Shown: positions 1 through 8,552 of the stretch, in pieces
Numbering within the stretch: position 1 is the first letter of the stretch
How the letters are laid out: each line of letters opens with the position of its first letter
Assembly (NCBI GenBank): GCA_031428675.1
Contig: JANOYC010000130.1
Location: forward strand, 1-24,806
DNA: 24,806 nucleotides
Reading direction: 5' to 3'
From: JANOYC01 sp031428675
GTDB lineage: Bacteria > Actinomycetota > Actinomycetes > Actinomycetales > Microbacteriaceae
Made by a program: the position numbers and the translations under genes
Notes under the pieces: model-generated
The model's input: the letters and a program-made list of their open reading frames with translations, nothing else
What the model was told of the DNA's origin: nothing
Database searches by the model: none

Positions 1-1
1 G

Positions 2-391
2 GCGACCGCTCTTCGCGAAGCGCTCGATATTATGCTTCGGTTGTTCGCGCCGTTCATCCCCTTCGCGACGGAAGAGGTGTGGCGCTGGACCCACGACAGC
101 TCGGTGCACACGGCGGAGTGGCCGGCAACGGCAGGTGCGACAGCGACCGGGCTACTTCCGCTGGTGGGAGAGGCGCTCATCGGCATCCGCCGGGCAAAGA
201 CCGATGCGAAGGCGTCCCAGAAGACTGAGGTGAGCTCAGCAACCGTCGCCGGGCCAGCTCTCCTGCGACGTGCGGCCGGCGACCTGCAAGCCGTCGGACG
301 CATCCGGGAACTGTCCTTCATCGACGCACCGACTGTCGCCGTCATGGCCATCGAATTGGCGGAACAACCCGCCATCGACCCGGTCCTCTGA
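2..391 (+). CDS. valS: Valine--tRNA ligase, C-terminal part (5' end outside window)
   Basis: This is the C-terminal end of cytoplasmic valyl-tRNA synthetase, which charges tRNA-Val with valine. The frame is open from base 2, so the gene begins upstream of the window. What remains is the helical anticodon-binding domain: the stretch ALREALDIMLRLFAPFIPF followed by ATEEVWRW is the typical class I ValRS/IleRS/LeuRS helix bundle signature. No long C-terminal coiled coil is evident; the protein ends at ...AIDPVL. The TGA stop at 389-391 overlaps the ATG of the next gene (TGATG), so the following gene is probably translated by re-initiation. The catalytic HIGH and KMSKS motifs are not in the window, so the assignment to Val rather than Ile or Leu rests on the pattern of the C-terminal domain. 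Confidence 0.9.
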   Translation, partial: ATALREALDIMLRLFAPFIPFATEEVWRWTHDSSVHTAEWPATAGATATGLLPLVGEALIGIRRAKTDAKASQKTEVSSATVAGPALLRRAAGDLQAVGRIRELSFIDAPTVAVMAIELAEQPAIDPVL

Positions 392-687
392 TGATCGCCT
401 GTCGAGATATCGTCACCTCCGACCGAGCTGCTTGGCGGCGGATGTTTCTCGACTACGGCGTATTCTACGAGACCGCATTTTCCGATGCGCTCATCGACGG
501 CATAGCCATCGGCTTCGCGCACTACCGCATGCTTCCGGAGACCTTCACGGCGGGCCCCGGCTGGTTCCTCGACGACCTTTGCGTGGTGCCGGATGCCCGG
601 GGTTCGGGAGCGCACACCGCGCAACGCGTGTACAACCGGCTCGCGAAACGACTCGATTGGGTCACCTACGAAAGGGAGATCGACTGA
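391..687 (+). CDS. GNAT-family N-acetyltransferase, internally shortened
   Basis: The 98-residue product resembles small GNAT acetyltransferases of about 150 residues. The N-terminal strand and helix (DRAAWRRMFLDYGVFYETAF), the central strands (GFAHYR, TFTAGPGWFLDDLCVVPDAR) and the C-terminal segment (TAQRVYNRLAKRLDWVTYER) are all recognisable and in order. About 20-25 residues appear to be missing between SDALIDG and AIGFAHYR. About 30 more appear missing after the acetyl-CoA motif start (R-G-S-G-A at residues about 70-74), where the helix that binds the pyrophosphate and the next strand should be. The frame is nonetheless open throughout. The start overlaps the valS stop and the stop overlaps the next ATG (both TGATG), so it sits in a coupled chain. 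Catalytic activity is doubtful; it may be a decaying gene kept in frame. The missing lengths are judged from memory of the family, not from an alignment. Confidence 0.6.
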   Translation: MIACRDIVTSDRAAWRRMFLDYGVFYETAFSDALIDGIAIGFAHYRMLPETFTAGPGWFLDDLCVVPDARGSGAHTAQRVYNRLAKRLDWVTYEREID

Positions 688-914
688 TGCAACTCGGAAC
701 CCGCTGGGCCGTCGGCGCGACGCCGCCCGAACGCCTCACCGACGACGTGGTCGCTGCCGTGAAGAAGGTCGAAGCGGAACTCGTCGACATCGACACGGCC
801 GCTTGGCGTTGGACGCTCACGTGGCTCGAGAATCGACCCGTCGTCGAACTCGACGACGGCACGACGATTCGCGTGGATCACACCGGCGCGGTAACGATCT
901 CTGCCGCCGACTGA
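687..914 (+). CDS. Small conserved-type protein of unknown function
   Basis: This 75-residue acidic protein begins MQLGTRWAVG and carries a W-rich centre (AAWRWTLTWLENRPVVELDDG) followed by two short predicted strands (TTIRVDHTGAVTI). No signal peptide, membrane segment or known catalytic motif is visible. I recognise no named family. The ATG at 687 overlaps the upstream stop, and the upstream ORF ends in GAAAGGGAGATCGAC, which supplies a Shine-Dalgarno-like GGGAG at a suitable distance. Its last 37 bases overlap the 3' end of the convergent transporter gene. The codon pattern and placement in the valS chain make it a real gene; its function is unknown. Confidence 0.6.
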   Translation: MQLGTRWAVGATPPERLTDDVVAAVKKVEAELVDIDTAAWRWTLTWLENRPVVELDDGTTIRVDHTGAVTISAAD

Positions 915-2119
915 CGGGGTCGGCCGGCTCGCACGAGCCAGAGGAAGGCGAGGGCGCCCATCACCAGGCCCCAGAACGCGGAGCCGATTCCGAGGATCGT
1001 GACGCCGGAGACGACGACAAAGAACGTCAGAACTGCCACGATTCGATGCGCCGGCTCGTAAAGCGCGTCGGTGATCGAGGAGCCGAAGGCGCCGAAGAGC
1101 GCCAACCCGGCGACCGCGGTGATCAGCACCGGCGGGGCGACAGCGACCAGGGCGCTAGCTGCGCTCGCTCCGAAGGAGAGCAAAACGTAAGCGATGCCGC
1201 AGGCGAGCGTTGCAATCCAGCGGCGGCGCGCATCCGCATGAGCGTCTGGACCGGCCATCATGGCTGCGGTGATCGCGGCCATATTGAGCACGTGGCCACC
1301 CAAGGGTGCGACGATCGCCGAGGCCACGCCTGTGCTCAGAAGTACCGCACGGGCTGGCACCGCGCGGTAACCGAAAGTGCGCAAAACGGCGAAACCGGGC
1401 ACGTTCTGACCCGCCATCGTCACGAAGTAAAGTGGGACGCCCAGACTCACGATGACGAGTGGGTCGACGGTCGGCGGCACGAGATCCAGCACCGGCGCGA
1501 GCGAGTGGTCCGAGAAGTCACTCGCGCGACCCGACAAAGCGATCGCGGCAATCGTTGCAATCACGGCGCCAGCGACCGCCCAGCGCGGAGCAAGCCGAGC
1601 AAGTACCGCCCAGACGACAACCGCCGGGAGCGCGAGCCTCGGAAGCTCGACGGCCGCCTGCACGGGTGCCAGGCAAATCGGCACGAGGATTCCGGCAAGC
1701 ATCGCGCTGCCGATCGCCGAGGGGATGCGCGTCATGGCGCGAGCGAGCGCTGGCCACGCTCCGGTCAACAACAGCATCACAGCGCACATCAGAAACGCCC
1801 CGACCGCGCTTCCGAAGTCGCCGGTGAGCTCCCCTGACGCGATCAGCACCGCGGCACCCGGCGTCGACCAGGCGAACGCGAGGGGAAGCCGGAACGCAAC
1901 GCTCATCGCGATGCACAGGATGCCCTGGCCAAGCGACAGCGCGAAGAGCCCCGACGCCGCTTGCGTTGGAGTCGCGCCGACCGCGACGAGTCCCGCGATA
2001 ACGAGCGCAAACGAACTCGCGAATCCGGTGACGGCGGCGATCACGCCCGCAGCGATGGGATGCGCGAGGTCACTTACTCGGGACAGCGAACCTGTATCCT
2101 GGCGGGTCTGCACTCCCAT
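878..2119 (-). CDS. BenE-type benzoate/H+ symporter, membrane protein
   Basis: The 413-residue, strongly hydrophobic protein has the length and composition of the BenE family of benzoate transporters in the inner membrane. About eleven to twelve Ala/Leu/Val-rich helices can be traced, starting with AAGVIAAVTGFASSFALVIAGL near residues 22-45. Family-like segments include the polar stretch TPGAAVLIASG and the central PLYFVTMAGQNVPGFAVLR, followed by GGHVLNMAAITAAMMAGPDAH. The ATG at 2119 has GGAAG about ten bases upstream. The C-terminus converges on and overlaps the small gene at 687-914 by 37 bases. No benzoate catabolic genes (benABCD, catA) are in the window, so benzoate as substrate is a family inference; other aromatic acids or purines are possible. 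Confidence 0.85.
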   Translation of the reverse strand: MGVQTRQDTGSLSRVSDLAHPIAAGVIAAVTGFASSFALVIAGLVAVGATPTQAASGLFALSLGQGILCIAMSVAFRLPLAFAWSTPGAAVLIASGELTGDFGSAVGAFLMCAVMLLLTGAWPALARAMTRIPSAIGSAMLAGILVPICLAPVQAAVELPRLALPAVVVWAVLARLAPRWAVAGAVIATIAAIALSGRASDFSDHSLAPVLDLVPPTVDPLVIVSLGVPLYFVTMAGQNVPGFAVLRTFGYRAVPARAVLLSTGVASAIVAPLGGHVLNMAAITAAMMAGPDAHADARRRWIATLACGIAYVLLSFGASAASALVAVAPPVLITAVAGLALFGAFGSSITDALYEPAHRIVAVLTFFVVVSGVTILGIGSAFWGLVMGALAFLWLVRAGRPRQSAAEIVTAPV

Positions 2120-2183
2120 AACTTATCTTCCGAGGAGCCCGTCCCCGTCGTCGTCGGCCCGGTCCCGCTCCGTGCGCGACACC

Positions 2184-2189
2184 TAGGCT
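2184..2189 (+). promoter_or_regulatory. -10 element of a probable leaderless dcp transcript
   Basis: TAGGCT lies exactly six bases before the GTG start at 2196. A TAnnnT box at this distance is the hallmark of leaderless transcripts in actinobacteria, where transcription starts at the first base of the start codon. No Shine-Dalgarno sequence is visible upstream of the GTG, which agrees. No good -35 hexamer is seen. Confidence 0.55.
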
Positions 2190-2195
2190 GTCGTC

Positions 2196-4217
2196 GTGAG
2201 CAATCCGTTCGACGTTCCCAGCACCCTGCCGTTTTCTCTTCCGCCATTTGCCGAGATCCGACAGGAACACTTCGCCCCGGCCTTCGAGCGCGGACTGGCT
2301 GAACAACGCGCGGAAATCACTGCGATCACAGCCAACAGCGACGCGCCTACCTTTGAGAACACGGTCGTCGCGCTCGAACGAAGCGGCCAAATGCTCTCGC
2401 GGGTGAGCCGCGTGTTCTTCAACAAGTGCTCCTCCGATTCCGACAATGCGACGACCGCGCTCGAGGAGGAGATTGCCCCGAAGCTGTCGGCACATCGCGA
2501 CGCGATCCGACTGGACGCGGCGCTTTTCGCGCGCGTCGAGGCTGTGCGCGACGGCGTCGACACGCTCGAGAAGCCGGAGCAACGGCGACTGGTCACCAGG
2601 GTGGCGACAGCAATGGCGCTCGCTGGTGCCGGTCTCGACGAGGCCGACAAAGCGAAGCTCCGGCATCTCAACTCCCGAATCGCGACACTCACGACGCGCT
2701 TTCAGAAGAACCTGCTGGCCGACACCAACGATCTCGCGGTCGTCTTCGACGACGCCGCCCAGCTCGACGGCCTCAACGACGGTGAATTGTCCGCCGCAGC
2801 GGCCGCCGCCGACGCGCGGGGGCTCGCGGGTAGATACGTCGTTGCGCTTGTGCTGCCAACCGGGCACCCATGGCTGGCCCGGCTCACGGTCCGGGGTTCG
2901 CGCGCGCGCATCATGGCCGCATCCCGATCCCGCGGAGGTCGGGGAGGTGAGTACGACAACCGCTCCCTTGTCGTTGAGATCACCCGGCTGCGCGCCGAGC
3001 GGGCCCACGTGCTCGGCTTCCCGACACACGCGGCCTACGTCACCGCCGACCAGACCGCCGGCTCCCCCGAGGCAGTCGCTGCCATGCTCACCCGGCTTGC
3101 GCCCATCGCGGCGCGCAACGCCCTCATCGAGCAGGCCGCCTTGGAGAAGGTTGCCGGGCATCCGATCGAGGCCCACGACTGGGCGTTCTATACCGAGGCC
3201 GTGCGGCGCGAGCGATTCGACGTCGACACCGCTCTGATGCGCCCCTACTTCGAGGCGGAGCGCGTGCTGCACGACGGCGTATTCTTCGCCGCCAGCGCTC
3301 TCTACGGCGTCGGCTTCACCGAGCGCGACGACCTCGTCGCCTACCATCCCGACGCACGCATCTTTGAGGTGACCGAAAGCGACGGGTCGCCCGTCGGCCT
3401 TTTCGTCATCGATCTCTATACGCGCGATTCGAAGCGCGGCGGCGCTTGGATGAACCTGCTCATCGCGCAAAACGAGTTACTCGGGCACCCGAGCATCGTC
3501 GTGAACAATCTCAACGTGCCGAAACCGGCCTCGGGATCACCAACCCTGCTCACGCTCGATGAGGTCACGACCCTCTTCCACGAGTTCGGCCACGCGCTAC
3601 ACGGCCTGTTCGCACGGGTGACCTACCCGCGATTCAGCGGCACAAGCGTGCTCCGCGACTTCGTCGAGTTTCCGAGCCAAGTCAACGAAATGTGGATGCT
3701 CTGGCCCGAGGTGCTCGCGAACTACGCGGTGCACCACGAGACGGGAGAGCCGATGCCCCCCGAACTCGTCGACAAACTGCTCGCGTCGCGCACGTTCAAC
3801 GAGGGTTTCGCGACGAGCGAGTACCTTGCCGCTGCCTTGCTCGACCAAGCCTGGCACACCATCGACGTCGGTACCGAGGTCAACGATGTCGTCGCCTTCG
3901 AATCGGCCGCTCTCGCGGCTGCCGGACTCGACAACCCCGCTGTGCCGCCGCGGTATTCGAGCACCTACTTCGCGCACACCTTCGCGGGCGGCTACGACGC
4001 CGGCTACTACTCTTACATCTGGAGCGAGGTACTGGATGCCGACACCGGCGACTGGTTCGCCGAGCATGGCGGGCTTACTCGCGCGAACGGTGAACGGTTT
4101 CGCACCCACATCCTCGGCGTCGGAGGGGCGCGGGAACCGCTCGAGGCCTATCGGGAATTTCGGGGTCGCGACGCCGACATCCACCCGCTCCTCGAACGTC
4201 GCGATCTGACTGACTGA
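2196..4217 (+). CDS. dcp: M3 family zinc metallopeptidase (peptidyl-dipeptidase Dcp-like)
   Basis: The 673-residue protein matches the usual length of peptidyl-dipeptidase Dcp/oligopeptidase A, cytosolic enzymes that trim short peptides from proteasome or protease output. The zinc motif HEFGHALHG starts at residue 462: H462 and H466 are zinc ligands and E463 the catalytic base. E491 in DFVEFPSQ, 29 residues downstream of H462, is the third ligand. The C-terminal substrate-binding segment FAGGYDAGYYSYIWSEV is intact. The long N-terminal helical half is normal. There is no signal peptide, so it acts in the cytoplasm. Translation begins at a GTG with no Shine-Dalgarno sequence, behind a -10 box at leaderless spacing. 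Only three bases separate its stop from that of the convergent regulator gene. Dcp versus the OpdA or MIP-like subgroup is not certain from motifs alone, but the DFVEFPSQ context favours Dcp. Confidence 0.92.
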   Translation: MSNPFDVPSTLPFSLPPFAEIRQEHFAPAFERGLAEQRAEITAITANSDAPTFENTVVALERSGQMLSRVSRVFFNKCSSDSDNATTALEEEIAPKLSAHRDAIRLDAALFARVEAVRDGVDTLEKPEQRRLVTRVATAMALAGAGLDEADKAKLRHLNSRIATLTTRFQKNLLADTNDLAVVFDDAAQLDGLNDGELSAAAAAADARGLAGRYVVALVLPTGHPWLARLTVRGSRARIMAASRSRGGRGGEYDNRSLVVEITRLRAERAHVLGFPTHAAYVTADQTAGSPEAVAAMLTRLAPIAARNALIEQAALEKVAGHPIEAHDWAFYTEAVRRERFDVDTALMRPYFEAERVLHDGVFFAASALYGVGFTERDDLVAYHPDARIFEVTESDGSPVGLFVIDLYTRDSKRGGAWMNLLIAQNELLGHPSIVVNNLNVPKPASGSPTLLTLDEVTTLFHEFGHALHGLFARVTYPRFSGTSVLRDFVEFPSQVNEMWMLWPEVLANYAVHHETGEPMPPELVDKLLASRTFNEGFATSEYLAAALLDQAWHTIDVGTEVNDVVAFESAALAAAGLDNPAVPPRYSSTYFAHTFAGGYDAGYYSYIWSEVLDADTGDWFAEHGGLTRANGERFRTHILGVGGAREPLEAYREFRGRDADIHPLLERRDLTD

Positions 4218-4220
4218 TCG

Positions 4221-5942
4221 CTATCGAGGCGCGTCGATCAACTCGAGCAGGTGAACCCCGCGCGCGAGGAGCTCGTCCATGCTTCCGACAGCGGCGGCGG
4301 CGATCGCCTGCCGTGCTGCAGCTCCAGCGCGAACTGAATCACCCGATTCGAGAGCCGCCGTGGCCTCGGCCACGAGTATCTCGGTGTTGATCCAGCTGTA
4401 GGAGTCCGTGACGCGGCGGCACAGTGTGCCAGCGTTCGAAATCCAGTCAAGCGCTGTCTGAGCGTCTCCTTCAGCGAGATAGGTGAGGCCCATCGTCTTG
4501 GCAGAGAGACCCTCCCAACACGGATCCCCGATCTGTTGCGAGAAAGCGAATGTCGCACCGACATCCTCACGCACCGCCGCCGGATCCTCGCCGCGCGTCA
4601 AGCGAGCGTGGGCCAGCCAGGATTCCGGCCACGGGCGGAATGCTCTCCACCGCTCAGCGTCGGCGAGTTCACAGGACTTCTGGGCCCACTCCGTGGCGTC
4701 ATCGAGCCGACCCAGCAAGAACATCGTTCGCGCGCCGAGTCCGAGATTCCATGCCTCTCGCCTCCGCGTACCGGCGCTCCTCGCCAAATCCACGGATTCG
4801 GCGAAGCGATCCGCGCTTGCGTCGAGTTGGCCCCAGTCATTCAAATTCATGGCCTCAAAACCGGCGATCGCGGCCATCAGTTTGGGGTTGCTATTCGATA
4901 GGTCGCTGGCGGCGCGAAGATTCTCGCTGGCACTCTGTCGTCGGCCAGCGAGAAGGTCGACATAGGACAGCTCACACAGCGCAGTCGAGGCGATTTCGGC
5001 AGCGCCAACGCCGATCGCGACGTCGGCGGCAGTACGGAGGATCACCGCTCCCTCATCGTCGAACCCGCGCACCGAATGCACGAGCGCCGTTCCCAACTCG
5101 GTGAGGCAACGGCTGAGCAACTCCAGATCCCCCGACGATTCCGCTGCCGCCGATGCGGCGCGCAAGCACTCGATCCCCGCGTCGGCCGCACCCGCTGAAA
5201 CAGCCGCGATACCCGCTTCGCACAGTGATGCCGCAGACGCTCGCGCCGAAATGCCGGGTAACGGACTCGCGACGCCGGAACGCGCCGCTGATCGAATGGC
5301 GGTCGATGCAGCGACGCCGAATTCTGCGAGGAACATGGCCTCGCTCGCTTCGACCTGGCGGAGAGCCGCAGCGGCATCGCCCGACGACGCGAGCGCCTTG
5401 ACGAGCAACACGTGCGGCCCTTCGTCGAAAGGCGCGCGATGCGCCATCGCGCGCGCGAGCGCGATCGCGCGCTCAAAATCGCGCGCAGACATCGCCTTGA
5501 GCGCCGCTTGCCGCAGAGCTTCTGCGACTTCGCCATCCACTCGATGGCGCTCGACCAGCAACCACGACTCGAATCCTGGCGAACCCCGAACCTCCACGCC
5601 CTCAAGGAATCGGCCTTCTGGGATTTCGTCGGGCACCGCCGTGCGTCCGACTTCGACAACGTCGATCTGGATGTCGGTTCCGAGATCTAATGACACCGGG
5701 TCACCGGAGAATGCTGATGGAACGCCACAGCGTCGGCGCAGTTCGGCGAGCGTCCAGCGAAGCGCACCCATCGGATCTTCGGCTTCGCCGAATAATTCTT
5801 CGACGAGCACCCGCCGGGACACCGGCGCTGACGATCGAACGAGTCGGCCGAGGAGCGCCCATGCCTTATGGCCGCGAGGGCCGGCAATACGCTGGCCATC
5901 GCGGTCCATGCCAGGCTTCCCGATCAAACGGATCCGCAACAC
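4221..5942 (-). CDS. SARP-like transcriptional regulator with BTAD and TPR domains
   Basis: The protein (573 residues from the GTG at 5942) has the order seen in Streptomyces antibiotic regulatory protein relatives. A winged-helix domain spans residues about 1-85 (LRIRLIG..., PRGHKAWALLGRLV, MGALRWTLAELRRRCG). A bacterial transcriptional activation domain spans about 90-225 (GFESWLLVERHRV, ALARAMAHRAPFDEGPHVLLVKAL). A long Ala-rich helical tail to the end reads as degenerate TPR repeats. There is no NB-ARC ATPase motif, so it is a small SARP rather than AfsR-like. The GTG at 5942 gives the usual N-terminus (M-LRIRLIG) and sits 16 bases after the stop of the small upstream gene; a TTG at 5984 would extend it by 14 residues and overlap that gene. 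It converges with dcp. No antibiotic cluster is visible, so its target is unknown. Confidence 0.8.
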   Translation of the reverse strand: MLRIRLIGKPGMDRDGQRIAGPRGHKAWALLGRLVRSSAPVSRRVLVEELFGEAEDPMGALRWTLAELRRRCGVPSAFSGDPVSLDLGTDIQIDVVEVGRTAVPDEIPEGRFLEGVEVRGSPGFESWLLVERHRVDGEVAEALRQAALKAMSARDFERAIALARAMAHRAPFDEGPHVLLVKALASSGDAAAALRQVEASEAMFLAEFGVAASTAIRSAARSGVASPLPGISARASAASLCEAGIAAVSAGAADAGIECLRAASAAAESSGDLELLSRCLTELGTALVHSVRGFDDEGAVILRTAADVAIGVGAAEIASTALCELSYVDLLAGRRQSASENLRAASDLSNSNPKLMAAIAGFEAMNLNDWGQLDASADRFAESVDLARSAGTRRREAWNLGLGARTMFLLGRLDDATEWAQKSCELADAERWRAFRPWPESWLAHARLTRGEDPAAVREDVGATFAFSQQIGDPCWEGLSAKTMGLTYLAEGDAQTALDWISNAGTLCRRVTDSYSWINTEILVAEATAALESGDSVRAGAAARQAIAAAAVGSMDELLARGVHLLELIDAPR

Positions 5943-5958
5943 GACTTCACGGTACCAA

Positions 5959-6234
5959 TCACGCCACGAGAGCGAAGGCCCCAATTGGATTGAGTCGTAT
6001 CGCTAGGTCGAGCGACTCGTCGCGGGACAATTCGTGCACGACAATGCCGTGCACAATTCCGAAGGCGCGTAGGCGTGCGATCTCAGATCCGTCCCAGTCG
6101 ACAAGCGCCGCCGCCGCTCCCTGGTTCTTCGACCCGACCGCCGCCGCGAGAATCTCCAGCGTGCGGCGATCGGCGAGGGTGCCCGACTCCGCGATCGTGA
6201 ATGCCAGCGTGTCCATGTACTCGATGAGTTCCAT
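5959..6234 (-). CDS. Small hypothetical protein upstream of the SARP-like regulator
   Basis: The 91-residue product starts MELIEYMDTLAFTIAESGTL and ends IRLNPIGAFALVA. It is neutral to acidic, without signal peptide, transmembrane helix or recognised motif. The ATG at 6234 is preceded by a strong GGGAGAGG at about six bases' spacing, which is good evidence for translation. Its stop lies 16 bases before the regulator start, so the two are very likely co-transcribed and may act together, for example as a modulator of the regulator; that role is inference only. I do not recognise a named family. Confidence 0.6.
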   Translation of the reverse strand: MELIEYMDTLAFTIAESGTLADRRTLEILAAAVGSKNQGAAAALVDWDGSEIARLRAFGIVHGIVVHELSRDESLDLAIRLNPIGAFALVA

Positions 6235-6277
6235 CGTGCCTCTCCCAACGTCCAGTTGAAAGAAGTCTCGGCCGCGT

Positions 6278-6297
6278 GCGTGTGACGCCGCGTGTGA
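6278..6297. repeat. Direct repeat GCGTGTGA x2, upstream of the small gene/regulator pair
   Basis: GCGTGTGA occurs at 6278-6285 and 6290-6297, a 12-base period (TCACACGC on the transcribed strand). SARP proteins commonly bind direct heptamer repeats near their target promoters, usually with 11- or 22-base period, so this could be an autoregulatory site. The 12-base period fits less well. Confidence 0.3.
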
Positions 6298-6323
6298 TCA
6301 GGAAGAAGACCCGAAGAAACTGA

Positions 6324-8552
6324 TCAGCTTCCGAACAATTCGCCGAGCCGAGGCCAGGCCTCGGCTCGTACGAAGATCGGGAGCTCGTCGATTGGCACCG
6401 GGCGCTGGATAACGCTACCGCCGCGAATTTCGTCGCCCGTGAAGGCGTCGAACCATCGGCCCGGAGGCAGATACACGCTCCACGACCTTGCCCCTCCGGC
6501 AACTACCGGCGCCACGAGGATGTCGCGGCCGAGCATCCACTGCACCGGATGCTCCCACACCAGCGGCTCGTGCGGGTAGTCGAAGTACAGCGGCCGCATG
6601 AGTGGCTCTGAGGTGCGCAGCGTGTGACGCGTCTCCAGCGCCAAGTACGGCACCAGCTTTTCGCGCAGTTTGACGAAGCGACGGAAGACGGGGATGACCC
6701 GCTCGTCGCCCGTTTGCTCCTGGACGTTCCAGGGCGTGCGGTCGTGTGACGGGGAGCGGTGCCCGTTGTACTCGGAGTGGTACTGCATGATCGGCACGAA
6801 GGCTGCGGCTGCGACCGACCTCAGATACAGTTCAGCGCTCGGGATCTCGCCGCTGAATCCCGCGAAATCCCACCCCCAGTACACAATCCCGCTGGATGCC
6901 GCGGACAGCCCCGCGAGCATCGACCAGCGAAACGCTTCCCAGGTCGAATTCTCGTCGCCTGCCCAGAAGAGTCCGTGCGCCTGGCTACCCGTGAAGCCCG
7001 ACCGGGAGAAAGTGATCGGCGGCTTGCCCGCAGACCGCATCAGGTCACCGAACGCTTTGGCGTAGTGCACGGGGAACAGGGCGTTGCCCTCGTCACCGTG
7101 CATCCCGTTCAGGTACCGGATCGGCGATCCCCAGGCGTGCTCTCCGCCGTCGGTCTTGAAACCGTCGACGCCCATGTCCTCGACGAGGTAGCGGCGCTTT
7201 TCCGTCCACCATGCGGCGGCGCGCGCATCGGTGAGGTCGGGCATGAGCCCGAGCGGAAACCACCACCCGCGATTGCGATAGGGGCGGATCTCACCGTCGG
7301 ACTTGACCTCGCGCACCAGGACGTTGTCGCGAAGCGCGGCCTCGGCATCTGCCTTCGCCTGGCCAACCGGGTGCGGACGCATCTTCACCAGCGGGATCTG
7401 CCACAACAGCACTTTCACGTCTCGGGAGTGCAGCTCGTCGATCATGCCTTTCGGGTCGGGCCATGCGCCATCGTGAGGGAAACGAAAATCGGACAAGCGC
7501 ATGGGAGCACCGTCAGGAGTGATCTCGTATTCGGCGTCGCGCCAGATCGTGAATGTACTCTCGTCGCTCCACGCCTCGATTACGACGGTGCCGAAGGGGA
7601 TGTCGTGGGTGCGGTGCAGGTCTGCCTGACGCAGAACTTCCTTCTGCGTGTTCCACTCGTTGCCGCTCGCCCACAGGCGGAACACCCACGGCGGAAGCGA
7701 CTCTGGGCGACCGACGTCGTCGAGAAATCCGGAGAGCACCCTGGTAGGAGTCCCCGAGTAGTAGGCGACCTCGAGCAGTGAGGTGGCGTCGGTCGGCGCA
7801 TCCGTCTCGACTTCGATGGTGATTCGATCATGCGTACTCTCACCGAAGTCGAACCACGATCTGCGGGATGTGCGCAAGTGAAAACCCCAGCCCGCGCCGC
7901 CGACGACGTGTGCGAACGGCATCGGAAGGTAGGTTTTTCGCTCGGCACCTTGGTTTTTGTACTGCTCGAACACCACCGCGTCGAGGGAGGTGCCTCGGTG
8001 ATCGATGGCGTCGAAACGCTCGCCGAGCCCTGCGATGTGCTCCCCCGGCAGGAGCGGCAGGGCGAAACGCACCCGATGGATGCGTTCGCCGTCGTCGAGC
8101 GCTTCGACCGAACCGGGGATCACGCGGTTGCCTCCGTGCCCGGCAATCAGCGAGTCGGCGGCCGGGCGCCAGGCGGCGACGCGCACGTCGAAACGCCTCG
8201 TGTAGTCGATCGTGCCGTTGGGCTGTGTGCCCGAGAACTGATAGCGGATGACTTCGTGCGGCGAGAGATCGTCGAGCTCAAGTTGCCAACCGGCACCCGA
8301 TCTCGATCGAGACTGCGCGCTAGCGAGATGTCCGCCGTCCTGGAAGCGACCGCGAGATGACCGCGGCACCCGCGCCAACGGGATGTGCGTCACTGTTCCG
8401 CCGCGCTCGAGCTGGCACGTGACACCGGTGATCGACGGCGACGCGCGCACCCCGAGCGTGAACACGTCTCCGGCGACCGGATGAACCGGCCAGCGCTGTT
8501 CAGTATCGACGGAGTAAGGGTGTCCGGAACCCGTGGGGCGATGGCGGATCAC
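6324..8552 (-). CDS. Glycoside hydrolase family 31 alpha-glycosidase (alpha-xylosidase-like)
   Basis: The 742-residue cytosolic enzyme has the GH31 layout: N-terminal beta-sandwich, (beta/alpha)8 barrel and C-terminal beta domains. The nucleophile motif DGFKTDGGEHAWG places the catalytic Asp at residue 468. The acid/base motif FWAGDENSTWEAF places Asp533, 65 residues later, the same separation as in the alpha-xylosidase YicI. Further family segments are YWGWDFAGF and the late LVAPVVAGGARSWSVYLPPGRW. It hydrolyses an alpha-linked oligosaccharide; alpha-xyloside or alpha-glucoside is likely but not resolvable by eye. The GTG start has GGAGG six bases upstream and overlaps the TGA of the preceding glycosidase remnant (GTGA), a classic coupling. 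It is the last gene of the ROK-ABC operon, so it probably processes the imported sugar. Confidence 0.9.
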   Translation of the reverse strand: MIRHRPTGSGHPYSVDTEQRWPVHPVAGDVFTLGVRASPSITGVTCQLERGGTVTHIPLARVPRSSRGRFQDGGHLASAQSRSRSGAGWQLELDDLSPHEVIRYQFSGTQPNGTIDYTRRFDVRVAAWRPAADSLIAGHGGNRVIPGSVEALDDGERIHRVRFALPLLPGEHIAGLGERFDAIDHRGTSLDAVVFEQYKNQGAERKTYLPMPFAHVVGGAGWGFHLRTSRRSWFDFGESTHDRITIEVETDAPTDATSLLEVAYYSGTPTRVLSGFLDDVGRPESLPPWVFRLWASGNEWNTQKEVLRQADLHRTHDIPFGTVVIEAWSDESTFTIWRDAEYEITPDGAPMRLSDFRFPHDGAWPDPKGMIDELHSRDVKVLLWQIPLVKMRPHPVGQAKADAEAALRDNVLVREVKSDGEIRPYRNRGWWFPLGLMPDLTDARAAAWWTEKRRYLVEDMGVDGFKTDGGEHAWGSPIRYLNGMHGDEGNALFPVHYAKAFGDLMRSAGKPPITFSRSGFTGSQAHGLFWAGDENSTWEAFRWSMLAGLSAASSGIVYWGWDFAGFSGEIPSAELYLRSVAAAAFVPIMQYHSEYNGHRSPSHDRTPWNVQEQTGDERVIPVFRRFVKLREKLVPYLALETRHTLRTSEPLMRPLYFDYPHEPLVWEHPVQWMLGRDILVAPVVAGGARSWSVYLPPGRWFDAFTGDEIRGGSVIQRPVPIDELPIFVRAEAWPRLGELFGS

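Noticed and set aside
593..1837. Long plus-strand frame of 414 codons antisense to the BenE transporter
   Set aside because: Its composition is Arg/His/Gly-rich and repetitive, typical of an antisense shadow in high-GC DNA; the minus-strand frame encodes a clear membrane transporter.
2070..3470. Minus-strand frame of 466 codons antisense to the M3 peptidase
   Set aside because: The plus frame contains the HEFGH zinc motif and the complete family sequence; the antisense has no recognisable domain.
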